Source: Baylisascaris procyonis
Lineage: Eukaryota > Nematoda > Chromadorea > Rhabditida > Ascarididae
Direction: 5' to 3'
Assembly (NCBI GenBank): GCA_037389465.1
Contig: JAZARR010000146.1
Location: 7,463,501 to 7,527,500 of the forward strand
Length of the DNA stretch: 64,000 nt
The stretch's first letter is position 1; each line of letters opens with the position of its first letter. The position numbers and the translations under genes are program-made. The notes beneath the pieces were generated by a model. That model did not search any database and had not been told where the DNA came from. It saw nothing but the letters and a program-made list of their open reading frames with translations. Shown piece by piece: positions 41,266 to 54,900 of the stretch.

Positions 41266-42414
41266 ATGTGCGGACCAGTAGCCTGACAGTAACCATCTTT
41301 AAACCTAGTCGGCTGCTGTCAATCCTTGCAGCGAGTTATTTTGAATCAGTCCGTTGTATAACGCCAAATATACAGGCTGCAAGACGCAATAAACCAGCAT
41401 CTAGTATATAAATGCAATTGCTGTATCGTGGATATGTCAAGATCGTTAAGGTGACCGAAATTCTTTGTTTTGAGGAAGTAAAAGTAAGAAGAAGTGAGCT
41501 CTAAGTTTAGAAGTCATATTGGAAGAGTGGCGCCCTCTGACGACTCTTTAAAAGGAGCGTCATCGTCACACGAATAACACAGCCTCTTCGAGTGGTAATG
41601 TGGTTATCACGTTCGATGACGCAACCAAATCGAGCTGAGAGAAAGCGTCCACTGAAGTGTTTCGAAGAGAAAAAAAAAAAGATAGGATGTAGAAAACAAA
41701 AAGCTCAAAATGTAGACTTTGCTATCGCCGAAATGCCTCTTGGTTAAGGAAGACTTAAATATGATCGGACCCATCTGGGAAAATAGTGACACGTAAACTA
41801 TAGTGACGTGTTCATGATATGCATGCATACGGCTACTTCATTGTCTTTAAGTTTTTGCATTTTCTATTGCAGTGAGTTTTAATGATATATCCAATTTGAA
41901 AATACGCCAGAAATTGACCTGTTTATTTTGATGGCGATGTGCTTGGCCACCGCTAAGGCCAGTTGCGGAATTATGCCTATCTATGTTTGTTTGATACTGA
42001 GGCTTGACCGGACTGTGCCTAATGCCCAGTGTTAGCATTGATGCACACCACTACGTATGCTTTGTATTTTAAGCTGTACTTCATCGTCGTTCGAAAAAAG
42101 GTCGAAGTAACTACTGTAACAGTATCATTATCGTCTTAGAAGTGCACAGAGTTATAGGTTTATTGATTGATGAAGGATATTTGACATATGCGCCATATAC
42201 ATGTTCATCTATTCGTAAATTTTATGCTTGATTTGAGTTGTGTAGGCGCTGGGAGACGAGCGTGTTCACATCGATACGGGCTGCAGTTGCCGATTTACCA
42301 AATTTGATTTACCGAGTTGAGGATCGTCGACGACAACTCTAAGAAGAGCGTCGTGGGCGGTTTACTGTTGTGTCTTGCCACATCTTTTCATTCGACCATT
42401 TTTATGATCTCTGG

Positions 42415-42433
42415 ATGGCTGCCAATGGTCCAA
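42415..42433 (+). other. ccr-4: Tentative first coding exon of ccr-4 (19 nt)
   Basis: ATG GCT GCC AAT GGT CCA A followed by a strong donor GTAAGCC. It ends in phase 1, as exon 2 (acceptor TTTGCAG, exon from 44262) requires, and would give MAANGPTNGRLS. Exon 2 has no usable in-frame ATG before 44327 and an in-frame stop lies upstream of its acceptor, so an upstream exon or a start at 44327 is needed. An out-of-frame ATG at 42404 in the same exon weakens the call. A TGTGTAG acceptor ending at 42246 could begin the 5'UTR. Confidence 0.5.
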
Positions 42434-42514
42434 GTAAGCCTGAAAATAATTTTCTGAATCCCTTCATTTTCTATTTCAGGTGTAATTTATATAAAAGTAG
42501 TGGACAATGAATTA

Positions 42515-42588
<74 letters not shown>

Positions 42589-45500
42589 CAGATCTAATAT
42601 ATAAAATTAGCTGGTTCTATTTCAGCTGTGAGATGAGTGTTGTTGTTGTTGTTGTTGTGGGAATTAATATGCAATGAATAGTCTTATCAACTATTCGGGA
42701 TATATGCTCCCAAAACGATAAATTTTGAAACGACTGCATTGTACCATTTTGTACCACCAAACAATTGCGTTGTGCTGTGCTGTACCATCAGAAATTCCCA
42801 CTTCACTGTATCATATTGCACGTCATCCAAGAGCTGACAACTGTTCTTTTCTAACGTTTTTGTTTGTTTCAAATTAATCCGTATGCTGCATTCCTTTCAA
42901 GCAATTATATTCCACTGTGAAAATTTATGCCATTCATAAACTGTGTATAGAACAGATATTTCGTAATATGGAAAAATGTACCGCGTATTATATCTAAAAG
43001 GGTGAAGGGGGTAGGAGGAAACTACTATTCGGCGCATGCGCTATACTATTCTAACCTTGTGTGTTCTGAGATGAAACACTACTTGGTGGTATATATGAAA
43101 TAAAGTCCACTATATGGTCCACACTATAGTTAACTGAATGTTCTCTAATGTGGAACGGTGTACCGCATATTCTACTTAGTACTAAGGGAGCATTTAGCAC
43201 AGTAAGCTATGCACTGCACTTGTATACACTGTTGTATTACCTAGGAAGAAGGCCGACGAGTTGGTCTATCTTGAATCTGTTCATACTGATTTATTGTCGA
43301 TGCCTTAATTAGTAAGCTAGTTAGAATATACGATAAATTGCGCTTGAATAGATGAGGTAAGTGCTAAACAAGCAATTGCTAGTATGGGATGTTAGACTAT
43401 AGCACGTAGTATACTTGATACGAGTTATGCACAATTTAGCTCATCTGTTATGGTGTAATAAGCGGATATATACCTATGTGAGACACAATGTGCAACAAGC
43501 TTTGTTGATTACAAGAGAAGTTATTATTCAATACAGCTTCTGTACTTGAGTTAGCGAACATTTTCGACAATCGTGCATTATGCCAATCATTATACATGCT
43601 GCAGGAGAGATTCTGTTCGACATTAGCCACATGTGTTCAAGGTTGAAATTTTCGACGAGGCTAAACTTGCAATTCCAGAAAAAAAAGTTTTAAGATTGTC
43701 GAAATAGTAAATTTTATAAAAGGAATGCTTAAAAATATATGTACATAAAGAAGTACATATCATGTGTGTTACAGAGCAGAAAGGACACATCGCCCCGCTG
43801 AGTAGGACCACTAGAAATAGGAAATGAGGTCAAATCTCTTTTAGTTTCATTCGTAACCTCGCAGATAGCGCTGCTGTTCGCCTTGTTATGCGAGAATGAG
43901 ATAATTTTATGCTAATTAAATCTATATTGCGTTGTGCCTTCCCTGACGTTGTAGATGCAACAGTAACCCCATGGGGCACTAGCATATAAAGCAATATCTT
44001 TGACAAACTATTGAACGCTTTATTAGTGCATTATTGAAGTCGACGTTTTGTGCAATAATCGTTGAAAAGAATAACAAATTTGCACTCTCACTTTGAACAG
44101 GGAGTAATCATTTCGCATTGAGAGGTTCTCATGATTACGCATAGAGCATTTAATGGAGAGTATATGATCCATAAGCAATGAATGAACTCTTATTTGCTTT
44201 TATGATGCGCAAATGTAACCTATCGATGTAATGGATTGGTGAGAAAATATTAAATTTGCAGCAAATGGACGGCTGTCTACGCCAACACATGCCAATAGCA
44301 CAAGCTTTGACGCGTTGTGTGGCAATATGGCGAATGGCGATTCACCACCCGACTATAAACCGGGCGGTTCGGCCGGCTTACCGGTCACGAAAGCGGAAAG
44401 TGCCGATGGCAGGAAGCAATTGCTAAATGGAATGCACCGCGTGCATCGTATTATGACTGAGGAGGAATTAGCCCAAGGCAAACAACCACGTTGGACTGAA
44501 CTTGAAATACACGGTGAGTTTTCTTGCATTCATATAAAGTGAAAGAAATATTTCTACTGACCATCTTTCGCTTTTTGCTTTACTGTTCTTTTTTTTTTTA
44601 TAGCGTTGTATGTTATTTGATTTATAAGTGAAAACAAATAGGGAAATTTTTTTTATTCATTAGTCATTCAGCATAAATATTCGCATTAGTGAAATATACT
44701 TCGAATCAGAGCCAGCCAACTTCTACGAGTATCTTCTAGGATCGATCATATTGTCTCGTTGAAATATTTTCATTAGAAATGCACAAATAAAACGTGAAGG
44801 GAATTTCATTAAATTCTTCTTTTTTTTTCATGCAAAAGAAGAGATGCGTTTAAATATAAATACTAAAAATCGTTTCCGAGCGCAAGTTGTAGCTTGGAAA
44901 TTTTCATTCAACAACGAATCGTTTTGTTTGACGATCGTTTTTGAAGCGATGCGCGCTACCTATAAGCAATATTTGAAGTTGCATGTTTCATCTATCAGAA
45001 TGTGTGCCTATTTGTTTGCTTGTTTTTTTTTGTTTTTTTTTGAAAAGTACTTCCTGCTACTATTACTTATATTACTATTACTAGTACTATTGCTATTACG
45101 ATATAAGCATGTCATTTGATGTCATCGAAAATTTAGTAGCTCATAATATTATTTGTAATTCGTTTTCATTCATTTAAAAAATTTATTCATGGATTTCGTA
45201 ATTAGAATAAGTGCAAATATTTGTTTAGATTATTGAGTGATAGATATGCTTTTGACGATTCATCGATGCCACGATGACTTATTCATATTCGAGCTTTGAA
45301 GCTTTTTTCTTAATTTTTGCTTCAATGCTGTGTTTTGGTATTAGGGAACATTTAAAAAAAAAAAAAAAAAAAAGTGAAGAAAACGAGCTAATATGTAGAA
45401 AAATTTGTTTCCTTCAATGGAATTTGAAAACGTTAGAGGATAAAGGAATGAAACCCTCATATGCCGTTACAAATGAGTGGCCAAGATTGTCGCTTTAGAG

Positions 45501-48195
45501 ATGAAAATCTTCCACGAACTGTTAACTTAATCAACATTTTTCAGGTCGCGTTAAAAACGTAAGTCCAGGCCTTTGGCAGATGACTTCTCTAACAGCATTA
45601 TTTCTAAATGGAAATGCGTTAACAAGGTATCGTTGTCCTTCTATTACCTTTTTCTTTCTTAATTGTGTTGAAATATTTCACAAGAAAGTATCAAAACGTC
45701 ATCAAATTCACGTTGACTGGCTTCGAATTTTTTGTCGATTCGTCGTGAACATACGAGTAAGAGGAGTCTTGCTAAGAAGCTTTTACAAAGTGGCCAGGGA
45801 GGCTGGTACGAGACGGGGTTTTTATAGCATAACCCTTTAAAGTAAGTGTTTACATAAATGTGAAACATTCAAGTGGGATTCCCTTTGCCTTATAGGTATA
45901 TTGTATTATTCTACTGATTCGGATTTGTTTTTCTTCATTGCATCGAATTGTTTATGCAGTAGAAATTTGATATGCAAATTTCTGTCTTTTTCATAGCTCT
46001 TCTTGTGTTGTGAATGAATGAAACCAAAAGTGAGATGAACGATGATATTTTGGCATTAAGTTAACGTATATTACTTTAGGTTTAGTGGTTCGTGAATGAA
46101 GTTCTTGAGCAATAAGCAGCTAGGTATAGTTATGAATTTTTTTACAAGTAGTATTCTTAAGTAAACATTTATGAGAGTTGATTATGCATAATAGATGCCA
46201 GCTGAATAATTTTATCTATATCTTCGAAGAATTCCGAACGAAATTTCGCATTTGGTCAATCTGACAATGTTGGACCTATCGTTCAATAAACTACGAAGTT
46301 TGCCAGCCGAGCTGGGTGATATGATCTCTTTGTGCCACCTCTACCTCAACAGTAATTTACTCAGGGTTCTTCCCTATGAACTTGGTAAACTGTTCCGCCT
46401 ACAAACTCTAGGTAAGTTTTTGAAATTTCTTCATTTCCCATTCAATGAAGTCGTTTGAAAGCTAAGCATTCAATGTGTTTAAAAAAGGTTTTTGAAAAAA
46501 ATCGGAAGTTGGGGAATCTGTTCTTTGGTTCTGATCGTAAGATTATTGCTACAAGATTTCCTTTAGAAGGAGATAGCAATTTCTTATTTGATTGTTTTTG
46601 TTTTGTTTTTTTTTTTTCTTATGATCTGACTAAGCTGATGAAAGTCGACTATGGATGTTGATCGTTTCATATGGAAATCGCTTATTGTGCATAAATTAGA
46701 AATGCTATTCTAATTTGCATACGTCGTTTTGTAGATCAAAGTTGTTATTTTTGCATTTCACCGATTTTTATCCATTGAGTAATCATTGAAAACTTAAGAG
46801 CTCCGTTCTAATTGTGCATTTGCGAATGTTCTGTTCTGCTCTGTTGTTCATGCTCATAAAATTTTTATGTTTCCCCACTTGGAGACTATGAAATATGAAT
46901 AATATTGCACGTATCTATCCCTGAAGTTGCTCCGATCCTATTGCTAATAAGCCAACGTTTCATTACGATACCATCTAGCACTTTCTGCGATACTTTATTG
47001 GTCTATAATTTTTCTTTTTTTTTTTCATTGTTGTACTTACATTTGCTGCAAAAGCTGGCTTGAGCAAGAATGTTGCAGCTCGTATAGCGCTTTCTGAAAG
47101 TGAACCAGTTTCAAATACCAGACATTCTTCAACTTTTTCGTCTTAGACCATGCTTGTTTTAACGCTTTTAACCATCTCCACCGACTGCACACAGGATGAA
47201 ATGTTTGCTGTTGGTTCTTATGTATTGGGGGTGGTCGTATCACCTGAAAGACAACTTGAACATGGCCGAGGATTGGTTCATAACTGCACATGAATGGTTG
47301 GCGAGTGTTAAAATTGCAAAAAAAAAAAAGTAGGAAAGCGCAGCCGCCATTTGCAAATCGCCCATTAAGTGCGTTCCTTCTATTCAAAGATTTGACAATT
47401 GTGCTAATATTGCACGGCTTTAGTATGGGCGTTAATGGTGTGTAGACGAAGCGTTTAATAAGTGGGGACATTAGCAACAGAATTGCTGCGGTAGGAGGGG
47501 AGTGGGCATTTTGCAATGAAACAGATTCGTATAAATTTAAATCGAAATGTGAGATACTTGCAACAGTCAAAATTCCGCGAACATTCGTGAAAACGAGTTT
47601 CGGCGTTCGTTGATTGTTTTGTTGTGAAGAGTTGAGGGCTAATAATGCCAATTTTTAAGACGTAAATATAGTTTTTATGCTTCTGCCTGTAAATGTCATT
47701 TGAAGTAAAATTTTTCAGTGGAAATAAAAAAATTCGGATTCTTTTTTTTTTTTTTTTTTTTGAAATTTTTTAGGTGGAAATGAAATTTGATAGATCTAGA
47801 TTGGTGGATCTTTTATTGTTAACGAACCGTATCACTATTGCACTGAAAATTTATAGTTTTATTGCTTCTATTTTCTATATTTTATTTTATAGGATTGCAA
47901 GGTAATCCACTGTCGCCCGAGCTCAGTAAGATCTATAATGAACCGAATGGACAACAGAAGGTGCTGCAGTTTCTTCTCGATCACCTTGCTAGTGAGTCGG
48001 ATTTTTTGATTATTTAAAAACTAAACTGTGAGGAATTATTTTTTAAAGCTGATTGTACAAACGTTCATCGAAGTCACTGGCAGATGAAGCCGCTGACGTT
48101 GTTTGTTTATGATGGTTGTTTTTTTCTTGCGCATTATGCGTTTGCACAGCTGAGCGAAAGTAGCGAATACTTGAATAAAGCACAAAAAGCGCATG

Positions 48196-48272
<77 letters not shown>

Positions 48273-51200
48273 ATTTTTATTCTTACTCATGTCTTTATTT
48301 CTTTTCCCTCTCTCATTTTCTTTTTATGCTACGACGTGGACCACCCATGTTGGTATTCTTTTTGACTTTTGCTGAGGTGACGAGGAGAGGTACGAGGTAA
48401 CGTGGTGTTCAGAAAGTTTTTTACAAGTCTGATTCTCTTTCTCAACGAGAAACCTTTCGTTCGAGTATACTGACGTTGTATTATAACCAAGCTATCAATC
48501 CTTTTTCATTGCAATGCTGAGATCGAAAATTCCGATATATTCTTAAATATCATTGCATCATAAGGGAAAAACATTGTTGATTTAACGATGGTGCTGGAAT
48601 TTTCCTTTAGTAAGCCACTCGTTTCCATCGTATATTTTTATTACGTTGTTTTGCATCCTTTATGTTTTTTACTTGCTTGCTTCGAAGTTCTTATGGATTT
48701 TTTATAGAAATGTATGCATTTTCTGTTCTTTTCGGTCGTTTTTCTGCCGTTTCGATCATTTTTCTGTTTTTCCGGTCTTTTTTCTGTTCTTTTTCGGCTA
48801 TGCAACTCCATACTGCAGTACTCTCTCATAAATTGCACTATCCTTTAGGACATACTAATTGAACGAAGTGAATCACATGAAAAATTCGGGAGGCAGCTGG
48901 TTATTTTTTCCAAAAATCCCAGAGAGTATTCATGAGTTGAATGATGTGGATATCCTATGTAAACTTAACGAAGTAATTCATTCTGCATGCCTCATAATCG
49001 TTATTGCCATTTTCGATGTGGTTGTTTTCTTTGCCGATCGTTTAATGGACATCAATCATCTCATGCATCGATAGGCAGAATATGATCTATAGATAGAAAA
49101 TTTTAGGGGACGAGCAAAAGATTTAACAGTGGAACGAGTGGTTAATGTGAGCGTAGCGTTTGACGGAATTACGAGTGGTTGTGATGCGTTGTCGAATGGC
49201 GCTGTTCGCCTGCGGGCAAATGTGCTTAACCACTTAAGGGGAGCGGGCTAGGAGGTTTGCGACGTAAGAAGAGATTCCAGTATGAGAGGATTGAAAGGCT
49301 GAACAATTGAGAGTTGAGTTTAGTGAACTAATTTTACGTACTACAATAGAGCAGCTTAATGGAGCGGTTACGAATGTTCGCGAATGTAACATACGAACGT
49401 CGCTGCAGAATGTATGGAACGAGTTTGAAGGTGGGCGAATGTGTGAGTTGGATATCAATGAAAATGCAAGCGCAACCTGTTCTTGCGAATGGCGTGCACC
49501 TTGAGGAAACCTATTCCCACGAATGGGAGCCGCGATTACAGCTGACGCATCCGCCATCCCGTCGCTGGCTCAATGATTGACTCGTCTTCACGTTTAACCC
49601 TGACCGATTTTGGTGCAACGTTGTGAAAGTGAATGCGTGTGGAATAATCGTCTCACACGACTGTCACTAAATCGAATCCGTGTTGCCTTGCCGACCGTTC
49701 ATATTGGCCGTTCAAAGAGGGGGCGGTGTTACGCCGAGTCGAGCGTTGCTCAGGTGTATGTGTATGTGTGTGTATGTATGTATGTATGTGTAGCGTGCGT
49801 TTTCACTCGGTACACTCATAACCGATATAACTGCGCGAGCTGCTCGTTCAGTGACGTTCTCTTATTCTCTGCCAGCTCGCTTGCTTCATTGTCCCATTGC
49901 TGCTGTGCCCGGGGGCAGCCTTCTCCCTCTCTATCTTTCGCTGGCTTTGACATGATGCCCGTTGTCTATTGTATTGTGGCGCTATTGTTTAGCGGATGAC
50001 GGCCGATCGCCGACGGCGCTTTATTGCTTGCTGCTGATCACGTCAGCCTTCTTTCGTTGCCAGTGCCCACCAGCTAGACGTCGCTTATCTGCTGATCATG
50101 GACTGCCTTGCCTAGCGATTATTGCAAGAGAAAATTTGACTGTCATCACAACTTCTTCGTATTCATCGTTACTGCACACGTTGCACGATTCGGCGACGAG
50201 GGGCACATTGAGACGAGTGTTTGTGGGGACGGGTATTAGCCTTGATAACAAGTTGAAATTTTTACTAATTCACTGCATGCACCGCCGCCTAAATGCTTTC
50301 CTAAGTGGCGTCTTCCGGATGCGCCACTACAGTAGGGTCGATGAACGATTCGCCCAAGCAGACTGGCAGTATCAGTGGCAAACCGTCAACGACAACGATC
50401 GAGCAGTGCGTCGACGAATGCAACGATCTAGAGCAACGCTCAACGCTTGGCAAGCGTTTTGCTCGTCGCGCTAAGCGTTGGGCTGAGTTGCAGCAACGCC
50501 GTCAAAATTCACGCACTGCTAATGGATCATTATACTCGCAAAGTTTTGTACCGCGTTCCGCACACTTTAATTCGTTGCTGACGAATTCGTCGTCAGCATT
50601 CCGCCGGCGGCAGATACGCACTATTTCGAATCGTGATGCATCCCATAACCACTATTTACGCTCCGTTTGTGAACCACAAATGCGTCATAGCCGCAATACT
50701 TTTATGAATTCCTCTCAAGGCGATTCGCAACTTGTCGATCAAGCTTCAGATCAGCTCGTTAGCGTCGAGTTGGCAACAATGGGAGTTGGTGTGATTCCAT
50801 TTTCGGATCGAGCTGCTGAGCTTAGAAATCGTCAGGAACACATTTGTGCCCAAACATGTGACGGTAATTTTTTCGATATGATTGATGATGTTGCGCACAC
50901 ATCCAGCGATTCTCCCACTTCTAATAAGCCTAATGGCTCGGGAATGTTGCATTCGATTCCAGAGGAACACTATCGCTATTATGCGCCAAGGCATGCATCC
51001 GAAAATTATGCTGCGCAGTTTGGTCAATGTTTCATAATGAATGCTGGCTCCAAGCAGGAGGCATTTATATCGGTGTATCGGTTACCAGCCGAATTGCACG
51101 TCTATTCAAATACATGGAGCAGTGGAAAGCATGCAGCCGTTGTGCGTATGGATACATGCTCTAGCTCATCCTCATCGCTATCGTCGTCATCCTCCTCTCG

Positions 51201-51833
51201 TGCCAATTCGTCGAGAGCCAGAGAGGAATGCTCTTCATCGTCATCCGATGAAGATTTGCTCTCTTGGGTAGCATCCGACTTAGCCAACGTGTCGATTCAG
51301 TGTGGCGACTGTGCTCCCTGTGCAGCGTTCGATGCGGAACTCATCGGCACCCATCTAAATGAATTGCGAGAGGTATTCTCATCGGTACGCTCATCTTTCA
51401 CACAACGCATAAGTGAGGCGATCGAAGGGAATGATTGCATAGAAGGTTCGCGTTATGATTTCCTTACTTGAGTTCTTCAAATTAAAATTTACATAATTTT
51501 TGCTATATTTTTCTATTTAAGAGAAACAACTTTTATGGAATTTTATGGAAATGTTTTGCGACATCCAATAAAAGTGGCATTAATTGAATATTCAAATATT
51601 GGAGAACTTATTGATGGCGAACACCTAAAGATTTTTTTTTTTTTTTTTTTTTTTTTGCTGCGGCCAAAGTCGTTGTTTTCATACTTATTTTTTATATGTT
51701 TTTTTTAACAGCTTATTTTTCCTCTTTTCATGCATTTCTTCTTTTTTTTTAAAATAACAACTCGCATTATCTATGCGTTACTATTATTGTTATGATGTAT
51801 ACTTCATCTGTGCTCTTTTGCAAAGTATTTCAT

Positions 51834-51916
<83 letters not shown>

Positions 51917-54900
51917 AGATAAATGGTTACATATCTGAATGCTTTATCTAAAATTGAAGTTTGATTTCTTTGTTGAAGATTTTTCTTTTTTCTTATTTTT
52001 GCTTATTTTTAGAGAGGAAGAAAGAGACTAAAGGTTAGGAGACTTTCTCTATGAGAAGAAAAAAAATGAATTGTTTAATTGGCGATGTACATGTGCAAGT
52101 ACATATCGTTTCAACCGATTCAGAGCATTTCGCTATGCGTGCGCATTTTTTATATGAATCTTCTATTTTCCGTTTACTTAATAATACTGTTATATTTCAC
52201 TCATTGTTTCATTCATTAATATAAATTGTTGCATTGCTCGAAATTTTGCAATAGGGAATTCATAACGCCAATTTTGCAGCTTAACGTTTTTTTTTTTCGG
52301 GGAATTAAATAAGTTAAACTTTATTGAAGGTTTTTTTTGATATTTTTTGAACCGATCAGATAGTATGCTGGATGAATTTCTTTAATGATTGTGGCATTGC
52401 TTTCTATGCGATATATTTCTTACGGTTAGAGGCAGTTGTTTTTGTTTTTGTTTTTGTTTTTTTTTGGTTCGATGAACATCACGGAAGTGCATATACGCAC
52501 ATTGGTTGTCGTTATATTTGTCAGAGGTGCGCATCTTATCGCAAACTTCTTTTCCCACTTCGGTATTTACTATATCGTTGGAGTATATATTATTAGTTAG
52601 TAAGCAGAGTAAAAAAAATAATCTAATGATACATTTCTCAATCAGTAATATATGCGAATTGAGTATCGTTAGATTATTGCATCATAGTGAATGTATTGCA
52701 AACTTTTGAGGTGTTTATTCCATATGATGCTATATAGTTTCAGCAATATATTCCATCACCATTTCGTTCTTAGTATTTAAATTATTTCACTCTTCTAAAA
52801 TGGCTGTTTTGTTGAGTAGGAAATTCTGCCAGAAAATTGCGAAAATTTCATAGTTTTGTACCAACCTCGGAAGTTTCCTTTAGGCTATCAAATGCGATTT
52901 ATACCGGGGAATTATTAACTATACTTAGAGAAGATCCTAGAGAGTGATCAATTGGAGCAGACGTGTGCGGATATCGTACAAGCGAAGTTTTCTTCGTCAT
53001 TGGCGTTTGTTCGTTTATGCTTTAAAATTCTCCCTTAGAAGGTTTGTCTGTGGATTTAATCGGTATTTAAACGGAGAATTTAAAAAAAAAAAGTTTCATT
53101 ATTTGAAAAGGCGCATTTCTTTTAGAAGCATACAAATATTTTTTCTTTAATTGCGAATATATTGCAAAACTTATCTAAACGAGTAACGCAAGTGATCGCT
53201 AGAATGTGACAGCTTTATTAAAATGTTGTAAATAGTTGTGTTACATATTTATTGTCGATTTTTACTTTAATATTGTCCATCTAACGTAATTTCACCTAAT
53301 AGGCTAAAGTTCTTCGAAGCGTTTATGCGCAATTAATGCGATCCATTTACAACTTTTTAATGACGCAAACGGAAATCTAAAAAGTACACGTACACATGTT
53401 TGGAATTATTAATCATCCTCTCCAGTATTCCTGGATTTTTTAATGTATATCCTGAAAATAATTGAAAAAACAATTGCGTTATTTTTGCGCTTTTTGAAAA
53501 TATTCATCGCTCGAAATAGAACGTTTATCATTTTTTAACTAAAATAAAATCACCGACGAGCCCATTTTAAGATTTTATTTCCATTTATTTACTATCGTTT
53601 TTTTTTTTTTTTCAAAGCAGCAGTGAACACATTTTATAATGCATTGTAGTAATATTTGCTGTAAGCAATAAGCAATAATTACTGCATCGATGCTATATTC
53701 GAAAGAATGCAATACTCATTTAGAGTATCGAAGGAAATATTCTGTTTTTAATCGACTTTGATTTTTTTTTTATTTTCTGTTCATAGGATTTTATTAGTGA
53801 ACGTCTTCTCTTGATATCTATTTATATTTAGTATAAACAGCGTCTTTTTTTGTTTTTGTGGAATGTTCTCTTTGATCTATCTTTTAGATACTTGTCTGTT
53901 ATTTTTAGCGAGGAGGGAAGGGAAAAAGAAAAAAATTTCATCTATCTGCGTCGAATATTCCGCTTAAAAAAATTTTTTTTTGTTCATTATGTGGCATTAA
54001 GACTTCGAATAATTGAAATACGTCTACGGAATAATATGAGGTTGCTAAAGAATAGGTTCACACGCTCACTGTATGTGTTCCATAGGTGCTCTGAAATATT
54101 TGTTTCAGGGAAATTTATATTTCGTTATTGTCGAACATATATTATCGTATATAATTTAATTGCTAAATATGCATCAAGTCTTAAACCTACTTCCTTATAT
54201 ATGAAGTGATGATTAATCACTAGAGTTGCGCTCTTTTATTATAGCTTTTGAAAACGTTAATGCTGATCTTTTAATAAAACACCTATGCGTTGTTTGTATT
54301 GTTGCCAGCCGGTTGGTACAAAAAGAATTTGTAGTATTTGCGAAATAATCTACGAAACTTCCGGGATACCCACTTACGCTCGCTATTCTAGCTTGTTTAA
54401 TTCGCTGCTTTTTTATATCATTGACCACAGATAGTGGCATTTCGTTGAAGTGTATATATGTCTTATTGCTCATGTTTATATGTATCTTTGAAAGCATTGA
54501 CCATTTCAAATGTCTTCGTTAACCTCAATTAGCGAGACGATATTTTAGTGGAAATTGATCTCTGGAAGATGCTTCCTTTCATTTGCTAGATGGTGGGGCT
54601 GCCTATTTTTCACAAGTGAAATGAAATAATAACACTGTTATTTATTTATAGCTTTCTTTAATGCTTGAAAGATAGTATCGATTATGAAGTTTTTGAAGCC
54701 ATCAAGTCAAATACAATAACGTTCATAATGTCGTAGTTGGTCCCTAGTACTACATGCTGCGGTTTGAGTCCTTTGATCGTCACACCAAGATTCGTTTGGG
54801 ATTAGCGAAGCCAACGGGATGCCAAAGCGGTGGCGAAAGATTATATCGTCGTAACTAACATATGCCGCTATGAGCGCAGTTAAGGGTTTATGATGCTCAG

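Larger units (their letters stand above)
35216..42414. other. Intergenic region between divergent sec24 and ccr-4
   Basis: About 7.2 kb separating the two start codons. It should hold both promoters and 5' leaders. No further gene is supported. It contains a 59-bp TA tract, a diffuse ACT/AGT triplet region at 37990-38150, a 31-bp tandem repeat at 41154-41265, and pyrimidine or G-rich tracts at 36721-36735, 37148-37180 and 40688-40704. Confidence 0.6.

Noticed and set aside
48036..48365. Open frames rich in Tyr-Ile on both strands
   Set aside because: Translation of the (TA)n tract at 48198-48270.
49307..49580. Overlapping 65- and 73-codon plus frames and a 107-codon minus frame
   Set aside because: All three overlap in one GC-richer patch with no domain. 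They cannot all be coding and none has splice support.
49610..50474. Open frames of 129 and 170 codons upstream of the nested ORF
   Set aside because: They overlap each other and the 50305 frame in different phases and include a TGTATG repeat translation. A promoter or UTR is more likely.
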